The notes under the pieces are model-generated. The model did not search any database. It was not told the DNA's origin and saw only the letters and a program-made list of their open reading frames with translations. A stretch of 64,000 bases of DNA, from assembly GCF_013386165.1 (NCBI RefSeq), contig NZ_JACAOS010000016.1, positions 708,056 through 772,055 of the forward strand, read 5' to 3'. Below, in pieces: positions 18,287 through 27,866 of the stretch. The position numbers and the translations under genes were made by a program. This DNA comes from Pseudomonas gingeri (lineage in GTDB: Bacteria > Pseudomonadota > Gammaproteobacteria > Pseudomonadales > Pseudomonadaceae). Every line of letters starts with the position of its first letter. Positions within the stretch are counted from its first letter, which is position 1.

Positions 18287-19399
18287 TCAGTAGTCCGACA
18301 AGTCCGCCAGTGGATGGCGTCCTTCCCAGGCCTTGTGGAAATGCGCCTCGACCACCGCTTCCGGCACGGCGGCGATATCCGGCCAATGCCAGCGCGGTTC
18401 GCCGTCCTTGTCGATCAACCGCGCCCGCACGCCTTCACTGAACTCCGGATGACGGCAGCAGTTGAGGCTCAGGGTGTATTCCATCTGGAACACCTGCGCC
18501 AACGACAGGTGCCGGGCCCGGGCGATCTGCTCCCAGACCAGGTGCGCGGTCAGCGGGCAACCCTCCTTGAGCTGCCGGGCCGCCCGGGCCAGGCGCTTGT
18601 CGGGGTCTTCGGCCAACTGCGCCAGGGCCTTCCAGGCGCAGTGCACATCGCTGACATCCAGCAACTCATCAATACGCTCGCGTAACGGCAACCATTGCGC
18701 CGCCGGTTGCTGATCCCGGGCCTGACGCTCCAGTGCCTTGAGCAGGCTGTTGAGCTGCATCGCCGTCTGTTCCTGCCAATTGAGCCGCAACAGCCCTTCG
18801 ATCAGTTCTTCCTGCTGATCGTCGCCCAGCAGCCGGTCGGCCAGGCCCAGGTCGATGGCGTCGCGAGCGTTCATCTGCGCGCCGGTCAGGCCGAGAAACA
18901 GCCCCAGCTTGCCCGGCAGTCGCGACAGGAACCAGCTGGCGCCGACATCCGGGTACAAGCCGATGCCAATTTCCGGCATCGCCAGGCGACTGCTCGGGGT
19001 GACGATACGAATGGCCGCGCCTTGCAGCAGGCCCATGCCGCCGCCGAGGACATAACCATGGGCCCAGCACAGCACCGGTTTGGGGTAGGTGTGCAGGCGA
19101 TAGTCGAGGCGGTACTCCGAGGCAAAGAACACGCTGGCCAGCGGCGGCACGGCGCCCGGGTGGGCCTGGCAGGCCTGGGCCAGGCTGCGCACCTCGCCGC
19201 CGGCGCAGAACGCCCGGACGCCGTTGCCGCGCAACAGCACACAGGCGATGTTCGGATCCCGTGCCCAGGTCTCCAGGCGTTCGTCCAGGTCCTGGATCAT
19301 CGGCAGTGAAAGCGCATTGAGGGTGTGTTCGGCATCCAGCGTGGCGATGCCCAGGCGGGCGCCGTTGATGCCGGTAAGTTCTTCGAAATGCAGGTTCAT
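18287..19399 (-). CDS. Enoyl-CoA hydratase/isomerase family protein, 3-hydroxyisobutyryl-CoA hydrolase type
   Basis: 370 residues from an ATG with GAGGT 6 bases upstream. The crotonase oxyanion-hole motifs are present (AFCAGGEVRSL and GYVLGGGMGL). The length and the C-terminal extension (PLTAHLVWEQI, then FSEGVRARLIDKD) match 3-hydroxyisobutyryl-CoA hydrolases of valine breakdown rather than the shorter 260-residue hydratases. It stands alone rather than in a valine operon, so the substrate stays open. Confidence 0.83.
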   Translation of the reverse strand: MNLHFEELTGINGARLGIATLDAEHTLNALSLPMIQDLDERLETWARDPNIACVLLRGNGVRAFCAGGEVRSLAQACQAHPGAVPPLASVFFASEYRLDYRLHTYPKPVLCWAHGYVLGGGMGLLQGAAIRIVTPSSRLAMPEIGIGLYPDVGASWFLSRLPGKLGLFLGLTGAQMNARDAIDLGLADRLLGDDQQEELIEGLLRLNWQEQTAMQLNSLLKALERQARDQQPAAQWLPLRERIDELLDVSDVHCAWKALAQLAEDPDKRLARAARQLKEGCPLTAHLVWEQIARARHLSLAQVFQMEYTLSLNCCRHPEFSEGVRARLIDKDGEPRWHWPDIAAVPEAVVEAHFHKAWEGRHPLADLSDY

Positions 19400-19529
19400 C
19401 GTGACCTCGCTACTCGTTGAATGCTCAGTATGATCCTTGTGTGGGAAAGTGCCGGTTCTGTCTCGGATCAATTGACAAGCGTGATGGGCTTTCCTAGTGT
19501 CCGCCCCATTGTTATTTCCGGACACGATC

Positions 19530-20222
19530 ATGACCGACGACGACCGCATCAAACTCGAGCCCAGCTGGAAGCACGCACTACGTGAAGAGTTCGACAAGCC
19601 CTACATGGGCGAGTTGCGAGAATTTCTGCGCCTGGAGCACGCCGCCGGCAAGGAGATCTACCCGCCGGGTCCGCTGATCTTCAATGCCATGAACGCCACG
19701 CCGCTGGATCAGGTGAAGGTGGTGATCCTCGGCCAGGACCCTTACCACGGGCCGGGCCAGGCCCACGGCCTGTGTTTTTCGGTGCAGCCGGGTGTGCCGG
19801 CGCCGCCGTCGCTGGTCAATATCTATAAAGAGTTGCAGCGCGACCTGAATATCGAGATTCCCAAGCACGGCTACCTGCAGAGCTGGGCCGAGCAGGGTGT
19901 GTTGCTGCTCAACACCACCATGACCGTGGAACGCGGGGTTGCCGCCTCGCACGCCAATCGCGGCTGGCAGTTCTTTACCGATCGGATTATCGAAGTGGTC
20001 AGCGAGCGCCAGGACAAACTGGTGTTCCTGCTCTGGGGCGCCCATGCCCAGGGCAAGCAGAAGCTGATCGATGCGACCAAGCACCTGGTGTTGAAGTCGG
20101 TGCATCCGTCGCCGTTGTCGGCCTATCGCGGTTTTATCGGCTGCGGGCATTTCAGCCGGACCAACAAGTTCCTCGAACAGAATGGCCTGGCGCCAATTGA
20201 ATGGGCATTACCGCCACTTTGA
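19530..20222 (+). CDS. ung: Uracil-DNA glycosylase
   Basis: 230 residues starting MTDDDRIKLEPSWK, the usual Pseudomonas start; an upstream in-frame GTG at 19497 is less likely. It removes uracil from DNA in base excision repair. The water-activating loop GQDPYHG (Asp70), the uracil-binding NTT and the DNA-intercalation loop HPSPLSAYRGF are all present. The next gene is convergent, with a REPIN between. Confidence 0.96.
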   Translation: MTDDDRIKLEPSWKHALREEFDKPYMGELREFLRLEHAAGKEIYPPGPLIFNAMNATPLDQVKVVILGQDPYHGPGQAHGLCFSVQPGVPAPPSLVNIYKELQRDLNIEIPKHGYLQSWAEQGVLLLNTTMTVERGVAASHANRGWQFFTDRIIEVVSERQDKLVFLLWGAHAQGKQKLIDATKHLVLKSVHPSPLSAYRGFIGCGHFSRTNKFLEQNGLAPIEWALPPL

Positions 20223-20236
20223 TGCAATCCCCTTCC

Positions 20237-20327
20237 CTGTAGGAGCGAGCTTGCTCGCGATAGCGGTCCTCCAGGCGACGCAGATGTCGACTGTTGAATC
20301 GCATCGTGAGCAAGCTCGCTCCTACAG
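20237..20327. repeat. REPIN (inverted pair of REP sequences)
   Basis: Two inverted copies of CTGTAGGAGCGAGCTTGCTC flank a 45-base spacer between ung and tctA, which converge here. This is the commonest P. fluorescens REP doublet; the same arms occur at 40335 and 60141. It may serve as the shared transcript end. Confidence 0.9.
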
Positions 20328-20346
20328 TGGGCGGCGGCTGTTTTTC

Positions 20347-21861
20347 TCAGGCATCGGCCAGTGCGCGACGCTGGATCGAACGCTTGCGCCAGATCCGCAC
20401 CAGCGGCATCAGCAGCATGACCGCCGTCAGCGCCCAGACACCCGCGGTGATCGGACTCGACCAGAGAATCTCCAGCGCACCATTGGAAATCGACAGCGCC
20501 CGGCGCAGGTTCGACTCCATCAGCCCGCCGAGGATAAAGCCCAGCAGGATCGGCGACAGTGGGAAGTCCAGCTTGCGCAGGATATAACCGAAGATGCCGA
20601 TGCCGATCATCAGGAACAGGTCGAAGGTGGTGGCGTGCACCGCATAGACGCCGATACCGGTGATGATGGCGATCACCGGTACCAGCGCCCAGTTCGGCAC
20701 GGCGAGGATGCGGGTGAAGATGCGGATCATCGGGATGTTGAGGATCACCAGCATGACGTTGGCGATAAACAACGAGGCGATCAGGCCCCAGACGATGTCC
20801 GGCTGCTGCTGGAACAACAAGGGGCCGGGGGTGATGTTGTACAGCGACAGCGCGCCGATCATCACCGCCGTGGTCCCGGAACCGGGCACGCCCAGGGTCA
20901 GCATCGGCACCAGGGCACCGCAGGCCGCGCCACCGATGGCGGTTTCCGGGGCGGCCAGGCCACGTTTGTCGCCCTGGCCGAACTTGCCGTCGGCACCGGC
21001 GAGCTTTTTCTCGGTCATGTAGGCGACGGCGCTGGCGAGGGTCGCCCCGGCGCCCGGCAACACGCCCATGATAAAGCCGAGTACGCCGCAGCGCAGGTTC
21101 ACCACGAAGACCGAGGCCGCTTCCTTGAAGTTGAACATCATCCGGCCGGTAGCTTTCACCGCTTCCTGGCCGCGATGGGTTTTTTCCAGCAACAGGAGGA
21201 TTTCGCTGATGGAGAACAAGCCGAGCACCAGCACCACGAACTGAATGCCGTCAGCCAGGTGCACGTTATCGCCGGTGAAACGGTACACACCGCTGTTGGC
21301 GTCGATACCGATGCTCGACAGAAACAGGCCAATCAGCGCCGCGATAAAGGTCTTCAGCGGCCGGTCGCCGGCCATGCCGCCCAGGCAGACAATGGCGAAG
21401 ACCATCAGCACGAAGTACTCCGCCGGGCCGAAGGCAATCGCCCATTTCGCCAGCAACGGGGCGAACAGCACCATGCCGCAGGTGGCGATGAAGGCGCCGA
21501 TGAACGAGCTCCAGGCCGACAGCGACAGGGCTACGCCGGCCAGGCCCTGGCGGGCCATGGGGTAGCCATCGAGGGTGGTCATCACGGTGGAGGCTTCGCC
21601 GGGGATGTTCAGCAGGATCGAGCTGATCCGCCCACCGTACTCGCAACCCAGGTACACCGCCGCCAGCAGGATCAGCGCCGATTCCGGCGGCAGGCCGAGG
21701 GCGAAGGCAATCGGGATCAGCAGCGCCACGCCGTTGATCGGGCCCAGGCCCGGGAGCAGGCCGACGACGGTGCCGATCAGGGTGCCGCACAACGCGGTCA
21801 CCAGGTTGTAGGGGGTCAGGGCAACGCCGAAGCCCTGGCCCAAATAACCTAAAGTATCCAT
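20347..21861 (-). CDS. tctA: Tripartite tricarboxylate transporter large permease TctA
   Basis: 504 residues, about 11-12 membrane helices. Family signatures include GLLPGLGPINGVALLIP near the N-terminus and GVPGSGTTAVMIGAL in the middle. It forms the proton- or sodium-driven channel for citrate and other tricarboxylates, with TctB and the periplasmic TctC. It is last in the tctCBA operon, with only one base between tctB and tctA. Confidence 0.94.
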   Translation of the reverse strand: MDTLGYLGQGFGVALTPYNLVTALCGTLIGTVVGLLPGLGPINGVALLIPIAFALGLPPESALILLAAVYLGCEYGGRISSILLNIPGEASTVMTTLDGYPMARQGLAGVALSLSAWSSFIGAFIATCGMVLFAPLLAKWAIAFGPAEYFVLMVFAIVCLGGMAGDRPLKTFIAALIGLFLSSIGIDANSGVYRFTGDNVHLADGIQFVVLVLGLFSISEILLLLEKTHRGQEAVKATGRMMFNFKEAASVFVVNLRCGVLGFIMGVLPGAGATLASAVAYMTEKKLAGADGKFGQGDKRGLAAPETAIGGAACGALVPMLTLGVPGSGTTAVMIGALSLYNITPGPLLFQQQPDIVWGLIASLFIANVMLVILNIPMIRIFTRILAVPNWALVPVIAIITGIGVYAVHATTFDLFLMIGIGIFGYILRKLDFPLSPILLGFILGGLMESNLRRALSISNGALEILWSSPITAGVWALTAVMLLMPLVRIWRKRSIQRRALADA

Positions 21862-21862
21862 G

Positions 21863-22321
21863 TCAGTTCTCCAGAACGTCGAGCAGTCCGAGGGGCAGCG
21901 GCACGTCCATGGCTTTATCGAACAGCAGATAAAGCCCGACGCTCATCAGGCTGATGATCAGCGCACTGGGCAACCAGCGGCCGCCGTACAGGCGCGCCAT
22001 GGGGATGCCCACCAGGATGCTGCTGAGGATGAAACCCAGGGATTCGAAGGTGCCGGCAAACACCAGCAGCAGAACGGTGCAAAGGCCGATCTTGTGCAGG
22101 GTCGCGCGGTCCAGCGGCGGTTCGTCTTCGCTGTGGACGATGGGAGTGGGACGAAACAGCAGGTACAGCAAGCCCAGGCCCATCAGGCCGAGCATCAGCA
22201 ACGGATAGGCGCGCGGGCCGACCGGTTCGTAGGAAAAGGCCGCCTGATAGGGCCAGGCCATCAGTGCCAGGCCGGCGCAGGCCAGCAGCAACACGGCGGC
22301 GAACAGTCGTTGTAAAAGCAT
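21863..22321 (-). CDS. tctB: Tripartite tricarboxylate transporter small permease TctB
   Basis: 152 residues with four membrane helices; the start at 22321 has a GAGGAG site. It is the small membrane subunit that pairs with TctA. The operon position (tctC upstream by 60 bases, tctA one base downstream) confirms the call; sequence alone in this family is variable. Confidence 0.92.
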   Translation of the reverse strand: MLLQRLFAAVLLLACAGLALMAWPYQAAFSYEPVGPRAYPLLMLGLMGLGLLYLLFRPTPIVHSEDEPPLDRATLHKIGLCTVLLLVFAGTFESLGFILSSILVGIPMARLYGGRWLPSALIISLMSVGLYLLFDKAMDVPLPLGLLDVLEN

Positions 22322-22381
22322 GGGACGAACTCCTCTGGCGCGCCCTCCGCAGGGGAGGGCACGAAGGCTAGGCACGGGTGA

Positions 22382-23359
22382 TCACTGGATCAGGCCGAAC
22401 TCCTTGGCCAGCACCTTGTAGTCGGCTACCTGTTTCTTCACGTAGGTGTCGAGTTCCGGGCCGGTCATGGCGAAGGGGAACAGTTCGCGCTGGTCGCGCA
22501 GCTTGGCGAAGTCTTCCGAGGCCAGGAGTTTGTCGAAGGCGGCTTTCCACCAGGCGTAGTCTTCGTCGCTGACCTTTGGCCCCAGGTAGAAACCGCGCAC
22601 CACCGGCCAGACGATGTCGTAGCCCTGTTCCCGGGCGGTGGGGATGTTCTTCATTTCCTCTTCGCCCAGGCGATTTTCGGCGAACACCGCGAGCAGGCGC
22701 ATGTCGCCACTCTGGATGTGCGGCATGGAGTCGGAGATGTCGGTGCTGCCGACCTGGATGTGCCCGCCCATCAATGCGGTGACGATTTCGCCGCCGCCTT
22801 CGAGGGCCACGTAGCGCAGGTCCCGGGGGTTGATCCCGGCGGCCTTGGCGATCAGCGCGGTCTGCATCCAGTCCTGGCTGCCGACGGTGCCGCCGGAACC
22901 GATGACCACCTTGCTCGGGTCGGCCTTCAATGCCTTGACCAGGTCGTCGAGGGTTTTATACGGCGAGTCGCTTTTCACCGCGATGGCGCCGTAGCTGGTG
23001 CCGACGGCCGCCAGCCAGCGCACCGCGCCTTCGTCGAAACGACCGAACTTGCCTTGCGCCAGGTTCAGCAGCGAACCGCTGGACCAGGCCACCAGGGTGC
23101 CGGCATCGGCCGGGCGCTGGGCGACCACGGCGTTGTAGGCCACGGCACCGACGCCACCGGGCATGTAGGTCACGCGCATGGGTTTGCTGAGGATCTTTTC
23201 GTTGACCAGGGCGCTTTGCGCCAGCTTGCAGGTCAGGTCGAAACCACCGCCGGGGGAAGCCGGGGCGATGCATTCGGGGCGCTTGGGTTCGGCGGCACTG
23301 AGGTGTCCGGCAAACAGCAGGCAGCCGGCGGCGAGGGCGAAGGTGCGCAATGGCAACAT
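22382..23359 (-). CDS. tctC: Periplasmic tricarboxylate-binding protein TctC
   Basis: 325 residues with a 22-residue signal peptide ending at LSAA. The mature part has the BugT/TctC fold features: PASPGGGFDLTCKLAQ at the ligand entrance and GSGGTVGSQDW in the hinge. It delivers citrate-type substrates to TctAB. It is first in the operon, divergent from tctDE. In P. aeruginosa the porin gene opdH sits between tctC and tctD; here there is no gene in that 246-base gap. Confidence 0.94.
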   Translation of the reverse strand: MLPLRTFALAAGCLLFAGHLSAAEPKRPECIAPASPGGGFDLTCKLAQSALVNEKILSKPMRVTYMPGGVGAVAYNAVVAQRPADAGTLVAWSSGSLLNLAQGKFGRFDEGAVRWLAAVGTSYGAIAVKSDSPYKTLDDLVKALKADPSKVVIGSGGTVGSQDWMQTALIAKAAGINPRDLRYVALEGGGEIVTALMGGHIQVGSTDISDSMPHIQSGDMRLLAVFAENRLGEEEMKNIPTAREQGYDIVWPVVRGFYLGPKVSDEDYAWWKAAFDKLLASEDFAKLRDQRELFPFAMTGPELDTYVKKQVADYKVLAKEFGLIQ

Positions 23360-23478
23360 CGTGGGTTACTCCATTATTGTTTTTATTCGAGCAAAAACGC
23401 ATCGAGGCGTTTTCGAGCTTCAGGGACCGGCGCCGACGGTGGTCGTCACTGTCCGTGAAGAGACTCTAATGGGTCAAC

Positions 23479-23495
23479 CTTTCACCAAGCTTTCA
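23479..23495. promoter_or_regulatory. Direct repeat CTTTCA-N5-CTTTCA, candidate TctD site
   Basis: Two CTTTCA copies start 11 bases apart in the tctC-tctD gap, one helical turn, the typical spacing for OmpR/PhoB-family regulators. An inverted related element (CGAAAGG) follows within 5 bases. Binding by TctD is inference. Confidence 0.4.
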
Positions 23496-23605
23496 GCGCG
23501 AAAGGTCCGCTGAACCGGCGTGGCGATGGCTAACGAGGCGTTGTTTATCCGGTAGACTCCGCGACCAAAAGGGCGTTTAAGTAGCGCCGTTCGAGGTAGG
23601 AAATC

Positions 23606-24277
23606 ATGCGCGTGCTTCTGGTCGAAGACCATCCCCAACTGGCTGAAAGTGTTGCCCAGGCGCTCAAGAGCACGGGCTTGACCGTGGATGTGCTGCACGA
23701 TGGAGTGGCCGCCGACCTGGCTTTGAGCAGTGAGGAATACGCCGTGGCGATCCTCGACGTGGGGTTGCCGCGCCTGGACGGTTTTGAAGTCCTGGCCCGT
23801 CTACGCGCCCGTGGCAAGAACCTGCCGGTGCTGATGCTGACCGCGCGCAGCGACGTGAAGGACCGTGTCCATGGCCTCAACCTAGGGGCCGACGATTACC
23901 TGGCCAAGCCGTTCGAACTCACCGAGCTGGAAGCGCGGGTCAAGGCCTTGTTGCGGCGCAGTGTGCTCGGTGGCGAGCGCCAGCAGCGCTGCGGGCCGTT
24001 GGTCTACGACCTGGACACCCGGCGTTTCAGCCTTGGCGACGAACTGCTGACCCTGACCTCCCGTGAGCAGGCGGTGCTTGAAGCGTTGATCGCCCGTCCC
24101 GGACGGGTGATGAGCAAGGAGCAGTTGGCCGCCCAGGTCTTTGGCCTGGACGAAGAGGCCAGCGCCGATGCCATCGAAATCTACGTGCACCGTCTGCGCA
24201 AGAAACTCGACGGCCAGGCGGTGGCCATCGTGACCTTCCGTGGCCTCGGCTATCTGCTGGAACATCGCGATGCATAA
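23606..24277 (+). CDS. tctD: Response regulator TctD
   Basis: 223 residues of OmpR type: phospho-acceptor Asp51 in AILDVGLPRLDGF, Lys101 in YLAKPF, and a C-terminal winged helix ending VTFRGLGYLLEHRDA. It controls tricarboxylate uptake in response to TctE. It is divergent from tctCBA and overlaps tctE by 8 bases. Confidence 0.93.
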   Translation: MRVLLVEDHPQLAESVAQALKSTGLTVDVLHDGVAADLALSSEEYAVAILDVGLPRLDGFEVLARLRARGKNLPVLMLTARSDVKDRVHGLNLGADDYLAKPFELTELEARVKALLRRSVLGGERQQRCGPLVYDLDTRRFSLGDELLTLTSREQAVLEALIARPGRVMSKEQLAAQVFGLDEEASADAIEIYVHRLRKKLDGQAVAIVTFRGLGYLLEHRDA

Positions 24278-25670
24278 GGCCGGCAGCCTGCGTTGGCGGC
24301 TGCTATGGAACCTCGCGCTGTTGCTGGTGGCGCTGATGCTCGCCAGTGGCTGGAGCGCCTATTACAACGGTCGCGAAGCCGCGGACACGGCCTATGACCG
24401 TACCTTGCTGGCCTCGGCACGAACCATTGCCGCGGGTCTTTCGCAACGCGACGGCAGCTTGAGCGCGAACGTGCCTTACGTCGCCCTGGACACCTTTGCC
24501 TATGACAGCGCCGGGCGGATCTATTACCAGGTCAACGACATCCACCAGCAGCTGATTTCCGGCTACGAAAATCTTCCCGCACCGCCGCCCGGTACGCCGC
24601 GCACCGATGACTATCCGGCGCTGGCGCGCTTCTACGACGGCCAATACCGTGGGCAGAACGTGCGGGTGGTGAGTCTGCTCAAGGCGGTCAGTGAGCCGAA
24701 CATGAACGGTATGGCGGAAATTCGCGTGGCCGAGACCGATGAGGCGCGGGTGAATATGGCCCGCAGCCTGATGGCCGATACCCTGCTGCGCCTGGGCATG
24801 CTGGCGCTGGGCGCGTTGTTGCTGGTGGGCTTTGCCGTGAGCGCTGCCTTGCGTCCACTGGAGCGTTTGCGCGGCGCGGTGGAAGAGCGTCAGCCGGACG
24901 ACCTGCGACCGTTGGCGCTGATGGAGGTGCAGGATGAACTCCAGCCGCTGGTGCGTTCGCTCAATCACTTTACCGAGCGCCTGCGTCGGCAATTCGAGCG
25001 CCAGGGGCAGTTTATCGCCGACGCCGCCCATGAGTTGCGCACGCCGCTGGCAGCGCTCAAGGCCCGTCTTGAGCTGGGCTTGCGGGCGACTGAGCCGGCG
25101 GTCTGGCGCGAGACCCTGGAGACCGCGGCCCAGGGCACGGACCGCCTGACCCACCTGGCCAACCAGTTGCTGTCGCTGGCGCGGATCGAAAATGGCGCGC
25201 GGGCGATTGCCGAAGGCGGCGCGCAGTTACTCGACCTCAGTCAGCTGGCGCGGGAGTTGGGCATGGCGATGGCGCCCCTGGCCCATGCGCGGGGCGTGGC
25301 GTTGGCGCTGGAGGCCGATGAGCCGGTGTGGCTGCGGGGTGAGCCGACCTTGCTCAATGAACTGTTGAGCAACCTGGTGGACAACGCCCTGGCCCATACG
25401 CCATCGGGTGGCAATGTGATCCTGCGGGTCGGGTTACCGGCGGTGCTTGAGGTGGAGGATGACGGGCCCGGGATTCCAGAGACGGAGCGGGGAAGGGTCT
25501 TCGAGCGTTTTTACCGGCGCCATCAGCAGGGCGTCGGTGCGGGGTTGGGCCTGGCGATTGTCGGCGAGATCTGCCGGGCGCACCTGGCGCAGATCAGCCT
25601 GCATGATGCCCAGCCCCACGGTCTGAAAGTCCGAGTGAGTTTTATCGCCGGGCCGGCCTCGTCGTCCTGA
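24270..25670 (+). CDS. tctE: Sensor histidine kinase TctE
   Basis: 466 residues from the ATG at 24270, which overlaps the tctD stop. Two membrane helices (about 11-30 and 170-192) enclose a 2CSK-type periplasmic sensor. The H-box is AAHELRTPLAAL with His254, followed by NLVDNALAHTPSGG, DDGPGIP and GAGLGLAIV. It should sense external tricarboxylates and phosphorylate TctD. The HDOD gene converges 1 base after its stop. Confidence 0.93.
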   Translation: MHKAGSLRWRLLWNLALLLVALMLASGWSAYYNGREAADTAYDRTLLASARTIAAGLSQRDGSLSANVPYVALDTFAYDSAGRIYYQVNDIHQQLISGYENLPAPPPGTPRTDDYPALARFYDGQYRGQNVRVVSLLKAVSEPNMNGMAEIRVAETDEARVNMARSLMADTLLRLGMLALGALLLVGFAVSAALRPLERLRGAVEERQPDDLRPLALMEVQDELQPLVRSLNHFTERLRRQFERQGQFIADAAHELRTPLAALKARLELGLRATEPAVWRETLETAAQGTDRLTHLANQLLSLARIENGARAIAEGGAQLLDLSQLARELGMAMAPLAHARGVALALEADEPVWLRGEPTLLNELLSNLVDNALAHTPSGGNVILRVGLPAVLEVEDDGPGIPETERGRVFERFYRRHQQGVGAGLGLAIVGEICRAHLAQISLHDAQPHGLKVRVSFIAGPASSS

Positions 25671-25671
25671 A

Positions 25672-26493
25672 CTAGCGGAACATCTCCCGCGCTTCGTTGA
25701 GCTGGTCACTGAGGGTGCTGCTTTCCGGGTCCAGCCCCAGCTTGATAAAAGCCTTCAGGTCGCCCAGCGCTATTTGCCCGAAAGGATGCTCTGTACCCTG
25801 ATGGCAGAACACACTGGCGATCTGCACCAGGCCGATATAGTCGATGCTCTTGCTGTCACGGTCCAGGTTCAGGTATTGCCCGGGGAGCTTGGCGAGCATT
25901 TCCGGAAATTCCCAGACTTTCAGCAATTCGTCGCCGAGCAACGGGTGAATACTGTCGATCACGTGATCCAGGCTCAGCGGGTCGGCGAGCAATTCGTAAT
26001 GGTCTTCGGCATAGGTCAGGATCGGCAGGACGCCGATCTGGTGCACCAGCCCGCCCAGCGCTGCCTGGTCCGGCTTGAGCAGGGTGAAGTTGCGACACAG
26101 CACGTAGCAGACCCCGGCAATCTCCAGGCTCTTGCGCCAGACTTCGCGCATCTTCTGTTCCACCACCTCGGAGCGGGCATGGAAAATCTGCTCCATGACC
26201 AGGCCGATGGCCAGGTTGCTGCTGTAGTTGACGCCCAGCCGGGTGATCGCGGTGTGCAAGTCGGTGACTTCATGGCTGGCCCGCAACAACGGACTGTTGA
26301 CCACCTTGATCAGGCGCGCCGACAACGCGGTATCGCCCCCGATCACTTTGCTCAAGGTGCTGACACTGATCTCCGGATCTTCGGCCGCCTTGCGAATCTT
26401 CAGGGCCACTTCCGGGAGCGTCGGCAGAACCAGGTCATCGTTGTCGATGGCCCGAACCAAATCCCGTTGGACCTTTTCCGCCAGCTTGTTCAT
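25672..26493 (-). CDS. HDOD-domain protein
   Basis: 273 residues, nearly all HDOD domain (LPTLPEVALKIRKAAEDPE, then VIGGDTALSARLIKVVNSP and HTAITRLGV). HDOD proteins lack the HD catalytic pair and act as signalling adaptors. No GGDEF, EAL or kinase domain is attached. It lies 23 bases downstream of ygfZ, as in P. aeruginosa (PA0758 next to PA0759), so the two may be co-transcribed. Confidence 0.88.
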   Translation of the reverse strand: MNKLAEKVQRDLVRAIDNDDLVLPTLPEVALKIRKAAEDPEISVSTLSKVIGGDTALSARLIKVVNSPLLRASHEVTDLHTAITRLGVNYSSNLAIGLVMEQIFHARSEVVEQKMREVWRKSLEIAGVCYVLCRNFTLLKPDQAALGGLVHQIGVLPILTYAEDHYELLADPLSLDHVIDSIHPLLGDELLKVWEFPEMLAKLPGQYLNLDRDSKSIDYIGLVQIASVFCHQGTEHPFGQIALGDLKAFIKLGLDPESSTLSDQLNEAREMFR

Positions 26494-26516
26494 TTCAATT
26501 CTCTAAGGCGGTGCAG

Positions 26517-27458
26517 TTAACGCTGGATCTCGCTGTCGCGGTCCAGTTGATAGGGCAAGTCCAGCAATATCAGGGCAGGACCTTGCAAATCGCCCAGATG
26601 CACATGGCCTGCTTCAGCCGCCTCGGCTTGCAGCACGGCCAGTAGTTCAATGCCTTTTTCCGCCTGGGCGGCAATCACCACCTCACCGATGGCGCTGCCA
26701 TGGGACGGCGCGAACAGCGCGCTACCCGGCTCCGGCAGTTGTTCGGCAACCAGCGCCAGACGATAAAGGCGACGCTTGAGCTTGCCCAGGTACTGCATGC
26801 GGGCGACGATTTCCTGCCCTGTATAGCAGCCTTTCTTGAAGCTTACGCCTCCGACGGCCTGTAAATTGAGCATTTGAGGAATAAATAATTCACGGGTCTG
26901 CGCCATGACCTGGCCGATACCGGCACGGATCTGGCCCAGCAGCCAGGTATTCAGCTCGGCTTCGGGCAGCAGGCTCGCCAGATGTTCGCGAACCCGAGCG
27001 GCCTGATCCGCCGGAACCCAGAGTTCGCTGCGTCCCGGAGAAACCCGCAGGGCGATCAGCGTATCGGCACGGACCAAGGCATCGGTCTCGGCCGGCAGCT
27101 CAAGGCCCAGGCCGCGCAAGGCGGTGTCGCCCTCGCCGAGTCCGAAGCGAACCCAGCCGGCGCTTTCGTCGGTGAGTTTGGATTTGGAGAACACGGCGTA
27201 CTTTTTCAGGTCCGCCAGTTGCGCTTCCAGCAGCTCGCCGGTCATCGCCAGTAATACACCGTCACCTTCGAGCAGGATGCGGAAGCTCGACTGCATGCGG
27301 CCTTTTTGCGTGCAGCGGGCACCGAGACTGGCCCGGGTGTCGCTCAGGTAGTTGAGGTTGCAGGTCAGCTGGCCCTGGAGAAACTTGGCGGCGTCGGTGC
27401 CGCGGACGGCAAGAACGCCTTCGTGGGTCAGCGTGCAGAAAAAAGCGGAATCGGCCAT
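26517..27458 (-). CDS. ygfZ: tRNA-modifying / Fe-S cluster folate-binding protein YgfZ
   Basis: 313 residues of the GcvT-like folate-binding family. The diagnostic motif KGCYTGQEIVAR with its conserved Cys is present, followed by LGKLKRRLYRL. YgfZ supports tetrahydrofolate-dependent repair or assembly of certain iron-sulfur enzymes and tRNA thiomodification. It is divergent from sdhE, a flavin-insertion factor, which fits a shared link to respiration enzymes. Confidence 0.92.
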   Translation of the reverse strand: MADSAFFCTLTHEGVLAVRGTDAAKFLQGQLTCNLNYLSDTRASLGARCTQKGRMQSSFRILLEGDGVLLAMTGELLEAQLADLKKYAVFSKSKLTDESAGWVRFGLGEGDTALRGLGLELPAETDALVRADTLIALRVSPGRSELWVPADQAARVREHLASLLPEAELNTWLLGQIRAGIGQVMAQTRELFIPQMLNLQAVGGVSFKKGCYTGQEIVARMQYLGKLKRRLYRLALVAEQLPEPGSALFAPSHGSAIGEVVIAAQAEKGIELLAVLQAEAAEAGHVHLGDLQGPALILLDLPYQLDRDSEIQR

Positions 27459-27608
27459 GGGTCATCGCAGCGGAAAAAGGATGGGAGACATCATAGAGGG
27501 GCGCCTGGCAAATGGGTAGTTCACAACGCCGCCGTCGGCCCCGACCAAAGCCGACTGTCGGCACGCGCCCAGGGCTGTATACTTGCGCTCAAATTTGAGG
27601 AGCGCTCC

Positions 27609-27866
27609 ATGGTCGTCGAAAATGTAGAACTCAATCGCCTCTACTGGCACAGCCGCCGCGGCATGCTGGAGCTGGATGTGTTGCTGGTACCGTTCGTCAA
27701 GGAGGTGTACCCGCATCTGAGCGTGGCCGACCGCGAGTGTTATCGCAACCTACTCGAATGCGAAGACCAGGACATGTTCGGCTGGTTCATGGAGCGTTCC
27801 GAATCGGAAGATCCGGAGTTGCAGCGCATGGTTCGCATGATCCTGGATCGTGTCCAGCCCAAGTAA
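27609..27866 (+). CDS. sdhE: Succinate dehydrogenase flavinylation factor SdhE
   Basis: 85 residues, the full length of the SdhE/YgfY family. The RGMLELD motif (RGxxE) needed for FAD attachment to SdhA is seen at about 17-23. The start at 27609 has GAGG upstream. It overlaps the next gene, ygfX, by 17 bases, so the two are translationally coupled, as in enterobacteria. Confidence 0.94.
   Translation: MVVENVELNRLYWHSRRGMLELDVLLVPFVKEVYPHLSVADRECYRNLLECEDQDMFGWFMERSESEDPELQRMVRMILDRVQPK

Noticed and set aside
20182..21852. Long plus-strand frame opposite tctA
   Set aside because: Antisense to a membrane permease; translation is mostly Gln, His, Asp, Arg and Gly with no domain.
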